64,000 nucleotides of DNA from assembly GCA_022376925.1 (NCBI GenBank), contig JAIOJX010000005.1:12614501-12678500 (forward strand). The letters are read 5' to 3'. Source of the DNA: Tragulus kanchil. Taxonomy: Eukaryota > Chordata > Mammalia > Artiodactyla > Tragulidae. A program made the translations under genes and the position numbers. Positions 37,278 through 49,478 of the stretch are shown here, piece by piece. The notes below the pieces were generated by a model, which saw only the letters and a list, made by a program, of their open reading frames with translations, was not told where the DNA came from and searched no databases. Each line of letters begins with the position of its first letter. Positions within the stretch are counted from its first letter, which is position 1.

Positions 37278-39592
37278 TTTTTAATTTTAATTAAGTCAAT
37301 CATAAGTAGCCACATGGGGCTGGTGACTCTGTTGGGTAGTGCTGCTTAGAATATGCCAGTTGCGGGGTTTGGGGTTATTAACATAAAAAGGCTGTAACGA
37401 TGAAAAGATCCAAATCAAGAATGCCTTTGGGAACTGCTTGTTAAAGATGAGGCTGTCGTAGAGTCACACATTCGCATTGCTGACACGGAATTGTCCCGCT
37501 TTCTGGATTCTTTTTCTGAGACACTGGGTCAAGTATTTATTTACAATTTGATTTAATTTCACCCTCATTCCCTCCACTGAAGGTAGATCTCTAGTCCAGA
37601 TTTCTGCCAGTTTCTTGGAGATAATGCCGCTCTGGATCTTGAGTCCTTTTTGATTGTGTTGAAACAACACACTGTCAGACCGGGAGCTGCAGGGGGTTGA
37701 ATGCTGTGCAGCGTGGCCCTCGCTGCGGGTCCCTGCCTGCACCGGTTAACCGTGAGCAAGCGCTGCCGCCGCCGCTGCCTTGACAACGGCGGGGTCTGAC
37801 ATGCTCAGACGCCAAAAAGCTGACTTGGCAGCTGCCCAGCCGATTTTTATAAAGGCTCAGTTGGTGGCCGAAGATTCAGGCTGTCAGAGTTGTGTTATGC
37901 AATAAATTGTTTGCAGCAGAAGTTCTTAATCCAATTTTAGCTGTAGCTTTTTTTTTTTTTTTTTAAATAGGCGGTAATCAAAGATAAGTACACATTATTT
38001 AATGGGAGTTTGGAAGAAGTAAAACTCTCCTTGCATAAGCATTTTCAGACCGTTTACTTTATCCCGGGAGGTATGTGTGTCGGAGGAAATCTGCTTGGAG
38101 TGCTTTTAGTCTAAAACCAAGGCAAAGGAACGTCATTCACAAGTTCAGTAAGTCAGTGGCTTCCTGGCCATCTATCTGATTGCTAGGTGCGAAAGGTCCT
38201 CCATTTCTGTTTGATGTCTGAGTGTTGACAGATAAACCCGTTTATGGAACTGAAAAAAATGGATTAACTTCATGTTGATTTAAGAAACTGAGTTGATTTC
38301 CAGTGGAGAAAATATTTTGTTCAAAGTGGAAGAAATAGTAGTTTTAGCCTAAGTTGTACCTTTTCCTTACGTTTACTTTACAATTTTTTTTCTCTCGCTC
38401 TGGCTCTTTAAATCCTTGTGTATATGGACTCTGTGCCAAAATTTTAAAAGTCAATCATAAGTAGCCACAGGGGCTGGTGACTCTGTTGGGTAGTGCTGCT
38501 TAGAATATGCCAGTTGCGGGGTTTGGGGTTATTAACATAAAAAGGCTGTAACGATGAAAAGATCCAAATCAAGAATGCCTTTGGGAACTGCTTGTTAAAG
38601 ATGAGGCTGTCGTAGAGTCACACATTCGCATTGCTGACACGGAATTGTCCCGCTTTCTGGATTCTTTTTCTGAGACACTGGGTCAAGTATTTATTTACAA
38701 TTTGATTTAATTTCACCCTCATTCCCTCCACTGAAGGTAGATCTCTAGTCCAGATTTCTGCCAGTTTCTTGGAGATAATGCCGCTCTGGATCTTGAGTCC
38801 TTTTTGATTGTGTTGAAACAACACACTGTCAGACCGGGAGCTGCAGGGGGTTGAATGCTGTGCAGCGTGGCCCTCGCTGCGGGTCCCTGCCTGCACCGGT
38901 TAACCGTGAGCAAGCGCTGCCGCCGCCGCTGCCTTGACAACGGCGGGGTCTGACATGCTCAGACGCCAAAAAGCTGACTTGGCAGCTGCCCAGCCGATTT
39001 TTATAAAGGCTCAGTTGGTGGCCGAAGATTCAGGCTGTCAGAGTTGTGTTATGCAATAAATTGTTTGCAGCAGAAGTTCTTAATCCAATTTTAGCTGTAG
39101 CTTTTTTTTTTTTTTTAAATAGGCGGTAATCAAAGATAAGTACACATTATTTAATGGGAGTTTGGAAGAAGTAAAACTCTCCTTGCATAAGCATTTTCAG
39201 ACCGTTTACTTTATCCCGGGAGGTATGTGTGTCGGAGGAAATCTGCTTGGAGTGCTTTTAGTCTAAAACCAAGGCAAAGGAACGTCATTCACAAGTTCAG
39301 TAAGTCAGTGGCTTCCTGGCCATCTATCTGATTGCTAGGTGCGAAAGGTCCTCCATTTCTGTTTGATGTCTGAGTGTTGACAGATAAACCCGTTTATGGA
39401 ACTGAAAAAAATGGATTAACTTCATGTTGATTTAAGAAACTGAGTTGATTTCCAGTGGAGAAAATATTTTGTTCAAAGTGGAAGAAATAGTAGTTTTAGC
39501 CTAAGTTGTACCTTTTCCTTACGTTTTACTTTACAATTTTTTTTCTCTCGCTCTGGCTCTTTAAATCCTTGTGTATATGGACTCTGTGCCAA
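37278..39592. repeat. Tandem duplication 11, period 1155 bp
   Basis: Copy 1 ends near 38438 (ctctgtgccaa) and copy 2 at 39592. Copy 2 starts with a corrupted form of ttttaattttaattaagtc and lacks one T in cacatgggg. T-run lengths differ at 37950/39100 and one T differs at 38372/39525. This is the longest period. Confidence 0.92.
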
Positions 39593-41484
39593 GAAACAAC
39601 ATCCCCAACAAATTATTACTGTTATTATTTTGGATGCTTTCATTGCTCTCTCAAACTGTTGATGGAAGAGGGTGATATGTCAGACAGCAACAAATTGCAT
39701 TAAGTAGGGTGATTTAACAGCAGGTATATGCATAACTTACACTCTTGGAAATAAAAGGCACTCGTGCAGAGGTTTCCAGACATTTTCCCTGAACGGAGGA
39801 AAGGGCTGTGAATGCGTTCTCTTCACCTCCCTCCTGGAGCCAGTCTTTCACAGTTTGTTTTCTTACTGGTCATATCTTTGCAGTCACGTGTCCCCCACCA
39901 CCCACCATGTGGCGTTTCCTGTTAATCCATCTCACGGTGGAACTGGGCAGGACACTTCCTTTTTTTCCCCAAAGGTGGTGGAAATTCACAAATTCCTCCA
40001 CTCCCAGAGCCTTGGCACAAGTGGATAGAGATGGAATTACATGCACAAGGTGGCACTCGTAACTCATCCAGTGACTTCTGTAATCCAGACACTTAACTGA
40101 TTGTCTGAATGAAGGGGTGTTACGTTAGGAGGTCTTTCTGCCCTTGAACCTGAATGTTCCCTTCCCTCCCAACCTGCACACCCCATCCGCCTGGTTTCCT
40201 TACCAGAGGCTCTGAAACACATTTGGCTAGCTGTGCTCCGTCCCCGTAGAAGCAGGAGTGTGTTTCTGCGGAACGTGGCGGCACCTTCCAGTGCCCTTGT
40301 GCACATGTCTGCACTCCCAGGCCCCCACAGCAGGCTGACATTGCAAACATTGGTGGGAGGTTCTGGGATTCAGCTTCACACAGGTGTGTCGTCCTTCTGT
40401 CCATCTATCTGATTGCTAGGTGCGAAAGGTCCTCCATTTCTGTTTGATGTCTGAGTGTTGACAGATAAACCCGTTTATGGAACTGAAAAAAATGGATTAA
40501 CTTCATGTTGATTTAAGAAACTGAGTTGATTTCCAGTGGAGAAAATATTTTGTTCAAAGTGGAAGAAATAGTAGTTTTAGCCTAAGTTGTACCTTTTCCT
40601 TACGTTTTACTTTACAATTTTTTTTCTCTCGCTCTGGCTCTTTAAATCCTTGTGTATATGGACTCTGTGCCAAGAAACAACATCCCCAACAAATTATTAC
40701 TGTTATTATTTTGGATGCTTTCATTGCTCTCTCAAACTGTTGATGGAAGAGGGTGATATGTCAGACAGCAACAAATTGCATTAAGTAGGGTGATTTAACA
40801 GCAGGTATATGCATAACTTACACTCTTGGAAATAAAAGGCACTCGTGCAGAGGTTTCCAGACATTTTCCCTGAACGGAGGAAAGGGCTGTGAATGCGTTC
40901 TCTTCACCTCCCTCCTGGAGCCAGTCTTTCACAGTTTGTTTTCTTACTGGTCATATCTTTGCAGTCACGTGTCCCCCACCACCCACCATGTGGCGTTTCC
41001 TGTTAATCCATCTCACGGTGGAACTGGGCAGGACACTTCCTTTTTTTCCCCAAAGGTGGTGGAAATTCACAAATTCCTCCACTCCCAGAGCCTTGGCACA
41101 AGTGGATAGAGATGGAATTACATGCACAAGGTGGCACTCGTAACTCATCCAGTGACTTCTGTAATCCAGACACTTAACTGATTGTCTGAATGAAGGGGTG
41201 TTACGTTAGGAGGTCTTTCTGCCCTTGAACCTGAATGTTCCCTTCCCTCCCAACCTGCACACCCCCATCCGCCTGGTTTCCTTACCAGAGGCTCTGAAAC
41301 ACATTTGGCTAGCTGTGCTCCGTCCCCGTAGAAGCAGGAGTGTGTTTCTGCGGAACGTGGCGGCACCTTCCAGTGCCCTTGTGCACATGTCTGCACTCCC
41401 AGGCCCCCACAGCAGGCTGACATTGCAAACATTGGTGGGAGGTTCTGGGATTCAGCTTCACACAGGGGTGTGTCGTCCTTCTGT
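39320..41484. repeat. Tandem duplication 12, period 1081 bp
   Basis: Copy 1 is 39320-40400 and copy 2 is 40401-41484. Copy 2 has one extra C in cacacccccatcc and two extra Gs in cacaggggtgtg. It overlaps duplication 11 over 39320-39592, so about 270 bases occur three times (38165, 39320 and 40401). Confidence 0.93.
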
Positions 41485-41801
41485 CCGACTATGTCTTGGA
41501 TACTGGTTTTATTTTTTGTGGTGGCAGTGTTCAAAATGATCGGTATGGTAGTGAAGACCTTTGCTGGAAGGAACCTAGTCCCTAGTTGACCTGTGTCCCA
41601 GTTTATACCAGTTGTCCCAGTGTCATTAGCAGTGCCCTTGGCTGTGATGATAAATTACTTGGTCACTCCTTCCTGTAATGGAAGAGGCTCTTAGGCAGTT
41701 TGCTCACAAGTAGTGGGAAATTAACTCTCTTCCATGGGGACCTGTTTCCTTTTTAAATAGTTGTAATTGTTACAGAATGTGTATACGTTTTTAAAAAAAA
41801 C
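41485..41801. other. Unduplicated intronic sequence
   Basis: I see nothing recognisable before the SINE cluster that starts at 41809. Confidence 0.4.
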
Positions 41802-41808
41802 TTGATCA

Positions 41809-42134
41809 GGGCTTCCCCTGATGGTCCAGTAGTTAAGGACACCGCCTTGCAGTGCAAGGGGCGCCGGTTCGATCCCTGGCCTGGGAAGATCCCACGTGCC
41901 GCGGAGCGGCTGGACCGATGTGTCCAATTACTGAGCCGGAGCTCTGGAGCGCATGCGCCCAGAGCCGGTGCTCTGCGATGACGGACGCCACCGCGATGGG
42001 AGGCCCACAGGAGCCAAAGAACAAAGACGGATGAACATAGAGAAACGAAAGACCAATAGAAGTGGCCCGCCTGTTCCCCTCCTTCCCCAACCCGACCCCC
42101 GCCCAAAATAAATAAATAAATCTTTAAAAAAAAA
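41809..42134 (+). mobile_element. Full-length CHR-like SINE
   Basis: On the plus strand it begins gggcttcccctgatggtcca, has an A-box-like start and the B box ggttcgatccc, continues through the conserved middle, and ends in (aaat)n and aaatctttaaaaaa. Target-site duplications ttgatca lie at 41802-41808 and 42135-42141. It is the clearest full copy in the window. Confidence 0.92.
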
Positions 42135-42240
42135 TTGATCAAATTGATTCCATAGAGCTTAGGCTTTTTCATCATTGTTTTCCCTCTCCTGAGTCACAAT
42201 GGCCTGAATTTGAAACCATTAAAAAAAATAGGGAGACGCA

Positions 42241-42380
42241 GGGCTTCCCCTGGTGGTCCAGTGGGTAAGGACACCGCCTTGCAGTGCAAGGGGCACCGGT
42301 TCGAGCCCTGGCCTGGGAAGATCCCACGTGCCGCGGGGGCCAAAAGTAAAATAAATAAATAAATCTTTAAAAAAAAAAAT
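42241..42380 (+). mobile_element. Short CHR-like SINE lacking the middle part
   Basis: The tRNA-like head (B box ggttcgagccc) runs to gatcccacgtgccgcggggg and then jumps straight to ccaaaagtaaaataaataaa and the A tail. About 190 bases of the full element are absent. Target-site duplications ggagacgca and ggagatgca (one mismatch) flank it at 42232-42240 and 42381-42389, so it inserted independently in this short form or lost the middle later. Confidence 0.88.
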
Positions 42381-42412
42381 GGAGATGCAAAGAAATTGCA
42401 TAAGGATTCTTT

Positions 42413-42683
42413 TTTTTAAAATTTTTTTATAGACAATTTTTACTTTTATTATGTATTTTCATTCATCTGTATTCTTCAGCCTGTGTGGGCCTCCCCTCGC
42501 AGTGGCCTCTGCCGTTGCAGAGCACTTGCTCTGGGCACATGCGCTCCAAAGCGCTGGGTCGTAATTGGACTCACCGGCCCAGCAGCTCCACGGCACGCAG
42601 GATCTTCCCGGGCCAGGGATTGAACCGGTGCCCGCTGCACTGCAAGGCGAACTCTTCACCCACTGGACCACCGGGGAAGCCCT
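42413..42683 (-). mobile_element. CHR-like SINE
   Basis: The minus-strand element carries perfect 15-base target-site duplications gcataaggattcttt at 42398-42412 and 42684-42698. Body motifs include ctgtgtgggcctcccctcgc and ccactggaccaccggggaag. It belongs to a branch with gcgaactcttcacccactgg in the head, shared with 52252-52528. Confidence 0.92.
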
Positions 42684-43165
42684 GCATAAGGATTCTTTGA
42701 GAGCTGCCTTTAGACTGGACACTCTGCCAGTTCTAGAAGCCAGCTGTAAAGGCCAGTCAGAGGAAATCCCTCTCCCGCCCGCTACCTTCTCCTCGTATTC
42801 GCCAGCAGCTGTAGCTGGTGCTTGTGAGTGGTTTGTTTTTCATATAACATTTTAATGTTACATGAAACCTTACATATGTTTCACGTATATAATATTTCAT
42901 ATAACATTAGTAATTTTAATGATGCTTTCCTTTAGGAGCTAGTGTGAGTTACTTGTTGGCCATTTTGTCTTTAATAACAGATTTCTGTTCTGGCATCTGG
43001 CCTGTAGTGATGTCCTGGACCATTACCACACAGTGGGCCGATGGACAGTAGCTGGTTGCCCCGCCAGCTCCTGCTTCTCTCCATCCTCGGAACCTTTTGG
43101 GCAAGACCCTGAAACTCATCTTTAGAAGATAACTGAGTTTCTTGATTCCCTTCACATATCTTTTA

Positions 43166-43501
43166 GCATTTATTTATTTATTTATTTATTTGTTTTGCTT
43201 ATTTATCTTTTTGGGGGGTGGAGTGGGGAGGGTGGACGGGCGGGCCACGTCTATTGGTCTTTCATTTCTCCATTTTCATCCGTCTTTGTTCCCTGGCTCC
43301 TGTGGGTCTCCCATCGCGGTGGCCTCTGTTGTTGCAGAGCACCGGCTCTGGGCGCATGCGCTCCAGAGCTCCGGCTCGGTAATTGGACACATCGGTCCAG
43401 CCGCTCCGCAGCACGTGGGATCTTCCCAGGCCAGGGATCGAACCGGTGCCCCTTGCACTGCAAGGTGGTGTCCTTACCCACTGGACCACCAGGGGAAGCC
43501 C
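43166..43501 (-). mobile_element. Full-length CHR-like SINE
   Basis: It begins with (tttatt)n, has the GGGTGGAGTGGGGAGGG tail part, the conserved middle and the head ending ggaccaccaggggaagccc. Target-site duplications cacatatctttta lie at 43153-43165 and 43502-43514. Long open frames across it are a property of the SINE sequence. Confidence 0.92.
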
Positions 43502-44270
43502 CACATATCTTTTAATCTAAAGGGAGTAGCATGGTGTGGTCCTGGTCCACAGGGGAAGCTGAGCAGAGAATCTGAGCTTAACTGCACAGACAGGTGTTGG
43601 GCCAAGCGTTTGGTGTGTAGCGGGCACCCACGAAGCGTTTGCCACTGTCATATGGCTGGCACTCCACATCCAGGGGTTCTGCATTCCTGGATTCAACTGG
43701 GGCGGATGGAAAACATTCAGGAAAAGCCTTCCAGAAAGACACCAAAAGCAAAACTTGGTGGTGTTCCACCAGCAAATGTGTAAATATTTGCCCCACCAGT
43801 AGAAATGTAAATAGCATGTACACGGTATTCAGTATTACAAGTAATTAGAACTGACTTAAAGTGTAGGAAGACAGTGAACCATATTATACAAGAAACTTGG
43901 GCGCCCTGGGGTTTTGGCATCTCTGGATGGTCTTGAGTCACTCCCCGTCTTCGTGGCTCCAGGGGTGCTGTCCCCTGAGGGACAACAGAGCTGGGGGTCC
44001 CATCCCGAGAGATTCCTTTCGAGAAGGGGGAGAGCCATTAGTAATTTAGCCACTAGTGAGTTACTTGTTGGCCATTTTGTTTTTGATTTCTGTTCTGGCA
44101 TCTGGCCTGTAGTGATGTCCTGGACCATTACCACACAGTGGGCCGATGGACAGTAGCTGGTTGCCCCGCCAGCTCCTGCTTCTCTCCATCCTCGGAACCT
44201 TTTGGGCAAGACCCTGAAACTCATCTTTAGAAGATAACTGAGTTTCTTGATTCCCTTCACATATCTTTTA

Positions 44271-44606
44271 GCATTTATTTATTTATTTATTTATTTGTTT
44301 TGCTTATTTATCTTTTTGGGGGGTGGAGTGGGGAGGGTGGACGGGCGGGCCACGTCTATTGGTCTTTCATTTCTCCATTTTCATCCGTCTTTGTTCCCTG
44401 GCTCCTGTGGGTCTCCCATCGCGGTGGCCTCTGTTGTTGCAGAGCACCGGCTCTGGGCGCATGCGCTCCAGAGCTCCGGCTCGGTAATTGGACACATCGG
44501 TCCAGCCGCTCCGCAGCACGTGGGATCTTCCCAGGCCAGGGATCGAACCGGTGCCCCTTGCACTGCAAGGTGGTGTCCTTACCCACTGGACCACCAGGGG
44601 AAGCCC
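44271..44606 (-). mobile_element. Full-length CHR-like SINE, repeated by duplication 13
   Basis: Same insertion as 43166-43501, 1105 bases on, with the same 13-base target-site duplication. Not independent. Confidence 0.88.
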
Positions 44607-45022
44607 CACATATCTTTTAATCTAAAGGGAGTAGCATGGTGTGGTCCTGGTCCACAGGGGAAGCTGAGCAGAGAATCTGAGCTTAACTGCACAGACAGGT
44701 GTTGGGCCAAGCGTTTGGTGTGTAGCGGGCACCCACGAAGCGTTTGCCACTGTCATATGGCTGGCACTCCACATCCAGGGGTTCTGCATTCCTGGATTCA
44801 ACTGGGGCGGATGGAAAACATTCAGGAAAAGCCTTCCAGAAAGACACCAAAAGCAAAACTTGGTGGTGTTCCACCAGCAAATGTGTAAATATTTGCCCCA
44901 CCAGTAGAAATGTAAATAGCATGTACACGGTATTCAGTATTACAAGTAATTAGAACTGACTTAAAGTGTAGGAAGACAGTGAACCATATTATACAAGAAA
45001 CTTGGGCGCCCTGGGGTTTTGG

Positions 45023-47206
45023 CATCTCTGGATGGTCTTGAGTCACTCCCCGTCTTCGTGGCTCCAGGGGTGCTGTCCCCTGAGGGACAACAGAGCTGGG
45101 GGTCCCATCCCGAGAGATTCCTTTCGAGAAGGGGGAGAGCCACGGGGCTCGAAGGTGACGCACGAAGGCCAGAGGGGGATCGTGTGGACTTGGAGACGGG
45201 CGCTGTGTTTTGTGGGGAGCTTGGTGGCGGCAGAGTGGCTGGTGTTGACAAGCCTGTCTCTGAGAATTCAAGGTGTTGCCCGGCCCTGGTGAAGTGGTCT
45301 CTGTGGGGAGTATTTTGTGGGGGCAGCTGTGATCTCAGTCAAGGAGACTGGAGTGATTTTAGGCACTTCACTCAACCCACCCTGGAATCTAGGTCCTGGC
45401 AGGCCCAGTGTGGGCAGTGTACGTGGGAGGCATGAGCTTGAGTTGGTCCAGCTTTCAGATCCCCGAGCTCTCCGGCAGTCAGGTTTCAGGAGTGGGGGGC
45501 GGGAGAAAGGACTTGCCTCCACGGAGACGTTGTCTCTATAGCTCGGGAAAGAAGATGGCCACCAAAAAAGAGAAAATAAAATGGAAGGACCAGACTTAAA
45601 GGCGTGGCAGCTCTTGGGTGGGGATGGGATCTGTCCTTTAAGTTGTCTGACTTGTAACGAGGGAGTTAGGCCTAGGCAGTTTCTGGAGCACTCAGTAGTG
45701 CTAGGTTGTTTAGAACTACAAGAAGGCAAATGTTAGGCCCTGGAAGTCCCTTCCGTCTGGCTTTCCAGGACACTCAGCTTGCAGGGAGGGCCCCGTGTGC
45801 CCCGTGGTTGGGTGAGGCTCACCTTGCCAGCCTCCCGCCAGGGAGGGGCGTGAGCCGACGTGGTGATTCATCGTGACTGTGCCGCTGTGAACAGCAGTTT
45901 GATCTCTAATTTCTAAATTATTACTCAGCCTACTGAGCTTCTGGAAACAAAGGAGGTTCGACGTCTTACCCACTAGGTTTGTGTCTAGGATCAGCATTGA
46001 GGGAGGTAACAAGTCTCGACCAGCACTCTAGATTATAAAAGAGCATGTGTGTGTGTTATTTGAGTTTTAATATCTAGGACTTGAAACCCTATATTCTGTG
46101 TCTTAAATTTGGACCGAGGCCCATCTCTGGATGGTCTTGAGTCACTCCCGTCTGTGGCTCCAGGGGTGCTGTCCCCTGAGGGACAACAGAGCTGGGGGTC
46201 CCATCCCGAGAGATTCCTTTCGAGAAGGGGGAGAGCCACGGGGCTCGAAGGTGACGCACGAAGGCCAGAGGGGGATCGTGTGGACTTGGAGACGGGCGCT
46301 GTGTTTTGTGGGGAGCTTGGTGGCGGCAGAGTGGCTGGTGTTGACAAGCCTGTCTCTGAGAATTCAAGGTGTTGCCCGGCCCTGGTGAAGTGGTCTCTGT
46401 GGGGAGTATTTTGTGGGGGCAGCTGTGATCTCAGTCAAGGAGACTGGAGTGATTTTAGGCACTTCACTCAACCCACCCTGGAATCTAGGTCCTGGCAGGC
46501 CCAGTGTGGGCAGTGTACGTGGGAGGCATGAGCTTGAGTTGGTCCAGCTTTCAGATCCCCGAGCTCTCCGGCAGTCAGGTTTCAGGAGTGGGGGGCGGGA
46601 GAAAGGACTTGCCTCCACGGAGACGTTGTCTCTATAGCTCGGGAAAGAAGATGGCCACCAAAAAAGAGAAAATAAAATGGAAGGACCAGACTTAAAGGCG
46701 TGGCAGCTCTTGGGTGGGGATGGGATCTGTCCTTTAAGTTGTCTGACTTGTAACGAGGGAGTTAGGCCTAGGCAGTTTCTGGAGCACTCAGTAGTGCTAG
46801 GTTGTTTAGAACTACAAGAAGGCAAATGTTAGGCCCTGGAAGTCCCTTCCGTCTGGCTTTCCAGGACACTCAGCTTGCAGGGAGGGCCCCGTGTGCCCCG
46901 TGGTTGGGTGAGGCTCACCTTGCCAGCCTCCCGCCAGGGAGGGGCGTGAGCCGACGTGGTGATTCATCGTGACTGTGCCGCTGTGAACAGCAGTTTGATC
47001 TCTAATTTCTAAATTATTACTCAGCCTACTGAGCTTCTGGAAACAAAGGAGGTTCGACGTCTTACCCACTAGGTTTGTGTCTAGGATCAGCATTGAGGGA
47101 GGTAACAAGTCTCGACCAGCACTCTAGATTATAAAAGAGCATGTGTGTGTGTTATTTGAGTTTTAATATCTAGGACTTGAAACCCTATATTCTGTGTCTT
47201 AAATTT
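45023..47206. repeat. Tandem duplication 14, period about 1097 bp
   Basis: Copy 1 ends at 46110 and copy 2 at 47206. Copy 2 begins with corrupted bases (ggaccgaggcc) and small deletions (cactcccgtctgtgg against cactccccgtcttcgtgg). It overlaps duplication 13 by about 120 bases, so that part occurs at 43919, 45023 and 46122. Confidence 0.93.
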
Positions 47207-47464
47207 ACTTCTCCTGAATTTAAAGCACCTTACAGGTGGCGCGGAGCTGCTGATGTCACTAAGTGAACCTTAAATGCGTCTTTCTCTGCAGGAGTTTTCC
47301 TCTCACATGGTGTGTATGTTTTAATTAGACCCAGTCACTGGGGTGTAATTCTCTCATACGCAGGCCTAGAGTCAGAAGGAGGGCCCCAGTCTGAACAGGA
47401 GGCAGTCACTCGTCACAGGAATGTCACACTGAAGCTGTTTGGGGCTTTTCGATTTATAACCTGC
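47207..47464. other. Unduplicated intronic sequence leading into the CpG island
   Basis: Ordinary composition; nothing recognised. Confidence 0.4.
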
Positions 47465-47960
47465 ATGCGTGTGGCGCAGAGCCCGTCGAAGCCGCGGCCT
47501 GGCTTGCAGAGACCTGGACGCGGAGGCCAGCGTCGGCCGTGGTGGGCGCGCTCGCCCCGCCGCCCGGCCTGGGGCCCGAGGCTGGACTCGAGCCCACGCG
47601 CCGCGGCTCTTCCCAGGGCAGGACGGCCGCTGGGGGACGCCCGGTGCCGAGGCACCCTCGCGCACACCCGGAGGCGGCTTGCTGGCGAGAGGGAGCTCGT
47701 CGTGCTCTCCTCCCCGGTGGAGCCGAGTCACTCGCCTCTTGCGCAGGGCGATTCCTTGGGCTCCTCACGTGGGGTCGGCCGGAGTGCCTCGCTTTCCTGG
47801 TGTCCAGCCACGGAGCGGGCAGGTCTCTGGGGCCTGGAAGGGAGCGCTGGCGAAGGAGCGCAGCGTGCGCCTCCCGGCGGGGGCAAGCGGCCGCTGCGTG
47901 TGAACCTGACTGCCGCCCTGGCCCGCAGGGTGCCTTGGCGCCCTCGAGAGCCGCTGGGGA
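47465..47960. promoter_or_regulatory. CpG island, candidate internal promoter or enhancer
   Basis: By hand count there are roughly 60 CpG dinucleotides in about 500 bases, with GC-rich runs such as gggcgcgctcgccccgccgc. The rest of the window is CpG-poor, as is usual for mammalian introns. The island lies 1.5-2 kb upstream of the JARID2 exon, in unduplicated sequence, and is not made of SINE sequence. Such islands inside long introns often mark alternative promoters or Polycomb-bound elements; neither role can be shown from sequence. No clear TATA box was seen. The long open frames across it reflect few A/T-rich stops. Confidence 0.6.
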
Positions 47961-49478
47961 GACCGGGTGTGTCCTCTTCTGAAGTCTTGGCTTGACGTCC
48001 CAGGAAAGGCGGAAATCCTGGCTCTTTCCTCCCAGCTCTTCTCTTCCCCTTATTAGAGAAGATGGAGAGGCACCGTCTTTGTAGGAAATCCTGGAAGATT
48101 AACAGGAGCACAGCTTCAGTCATGTGGGGCTTAGCGTCTGTGGGGTTGGATTTCTAAGATGTGGTGTGTGTTTATGCAGTTTTAGGAATTTACGAGCTGG
48201 GGAAGACCTGGGGTAATCCACTCCCTTATCTCGGGCCGGGGAAGGCTGGAGTAGAGACCCAGTAGTTGCAGGGAGTGAAAACCAGCTCTGTGGACGTGGA
48301 GTGCGGCAGCACCAGCCTGGCCCTGGGGTGTTTGGCCCCCTGGTTGAACAGAAGGAATCTGGATAACCAAAACCCTGCTTTTGCTGGGGTGTGAATGTTT
48401 TCCTTATTCCCTTAAGGCCCCAAACACCTGAGAAGCTCATTATCCTTCCATCTGTAAATTGAACTCTTAGACAATTAAGTCTTGAAGGAGGCGCGTGACT
48501 TGTAAGGGCTTCTCAGACTAGCAGACTGTAGGCAGAGGTCCATAGGCGAGAACTCTGAGGCTCTCACGCCGGGGGAAGCCGCTCTTGACACCTTGGGAGC
48601 CTTCTTGCTGGTTCCCTGAAATGGTGAACTCAGTTGGGAAACCGTGCCAGCCATTGGTGTCCTCCCAGTCCTGCCCCAGTCCCCGCTGCTCTGCAGTCTC
48701 ATCTTCACAGCTGGGGTTGCCCGAGTGGCCTCTGGCTGGGCTGCTGGTTCTCTGGGTCCCCCGTCCTCCTAGCTGGCCCTCTTGTTTGTCCGCTGCTCTC
48801 TCAAGAGCCGACACTTGACTCTGATAGGACAGCCGCTCTTAAAGGAGACCTTCAAGACCTGTGATTGCATGTGTTCTTTTTTCAGAAATCACCTCCCCCC
48901 GCCCCGGTCCGCATCACCGCATTCACTCTCCCACCCAGCTCCACCGTCCTTTTCTACAGTGGTCCCTCTCCCTCTCTCGTTCTTTTTTTTTTTTTTTTTT
49001 TTTGGTGGTTTAGTCCCTTAAAAAGGCCAGTGCTGATCCAGTTTCCTTTTTTCTGACTGAATTGTAAATTCCTTGAGAGCAGTACCAACTCTCACCAGCA
49101 ACAATAACATCACTGAAAGAGCGTAGCACATGTTTGCAAGGTGCCTACACTCTGGCGTTGCTCACTTTGAAGAACTCCAGTGCAGTGGTGCGTTACACGT
49201 CCTGCTGTGGCTGGAGTAACGCTCGTTTTTAAACTTGAATAGACAATTGGAGTATGACCAGTTGATGAGGGGACTTGGGCGTGGGGCGTGTGAGGAGGTG
49301 AGGGCTGCAGGCTCGCCTCCAGTCGTTCTGCAGCCTGAGGAAGGACCAGCACCCTCTCGCCATCGAATGTGGTTCTCCTCTCCGGAACTGAGTCTCAGTC
49401 ATGCAACACTTGTATGGATTTTTCTTTTTTAAGTTTATTCTGACTCTTCCCACATGCTTGCTTTCTTTTAAGTAACAC
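47961..49478. other. Intronic sequence between CpG island and exon 2
   Basis: No SINE was recognised here. A pyrimidine-rich region and a T-run lie at 48895-49012. If the island is a promoter, a non-coding first exon with a donor would be expected in 47.9-48.5 kb, but I cannot pick one out. Confidence 0.4.

Larger units (their letters stand above)
42905..45142. repeat. Tandem duplication 13, period about 1105 bp
   Basis: Copy 1 ends at 44035 and copy 2 at 45142. The first 60 bases of copy 2 are a degraded version of 42905-42985 with several deletions (for example gtttttgatttctg against gtctttaataacagatttctg). Beyond that the copies agree. Confidence 0.93.

Noticed and set aside
41809..41890. 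A and B box motifs that could indicate a tRNA gene
   Set aside because: The promoter boxes belong to SINE heads; there is no cloverleaf or anticodon arm, and an A-rich tail and target-site duplications are present.
43142..43783. A 213-codon open frame (and its repeat at 44247-44888)
   Set aside because: Its first two-thirds translate a full CHR-like SINE; similar peptides occur at every full-length SINE in the window. The second copy is caused by duplication 13.
47312..47995. A 227-codon open frame on the + strand
   Set aside because: It covers the CpG island; other frames on both strands are also long there because GC-rich sequence has few stops. No recognisable domain and no splice context.
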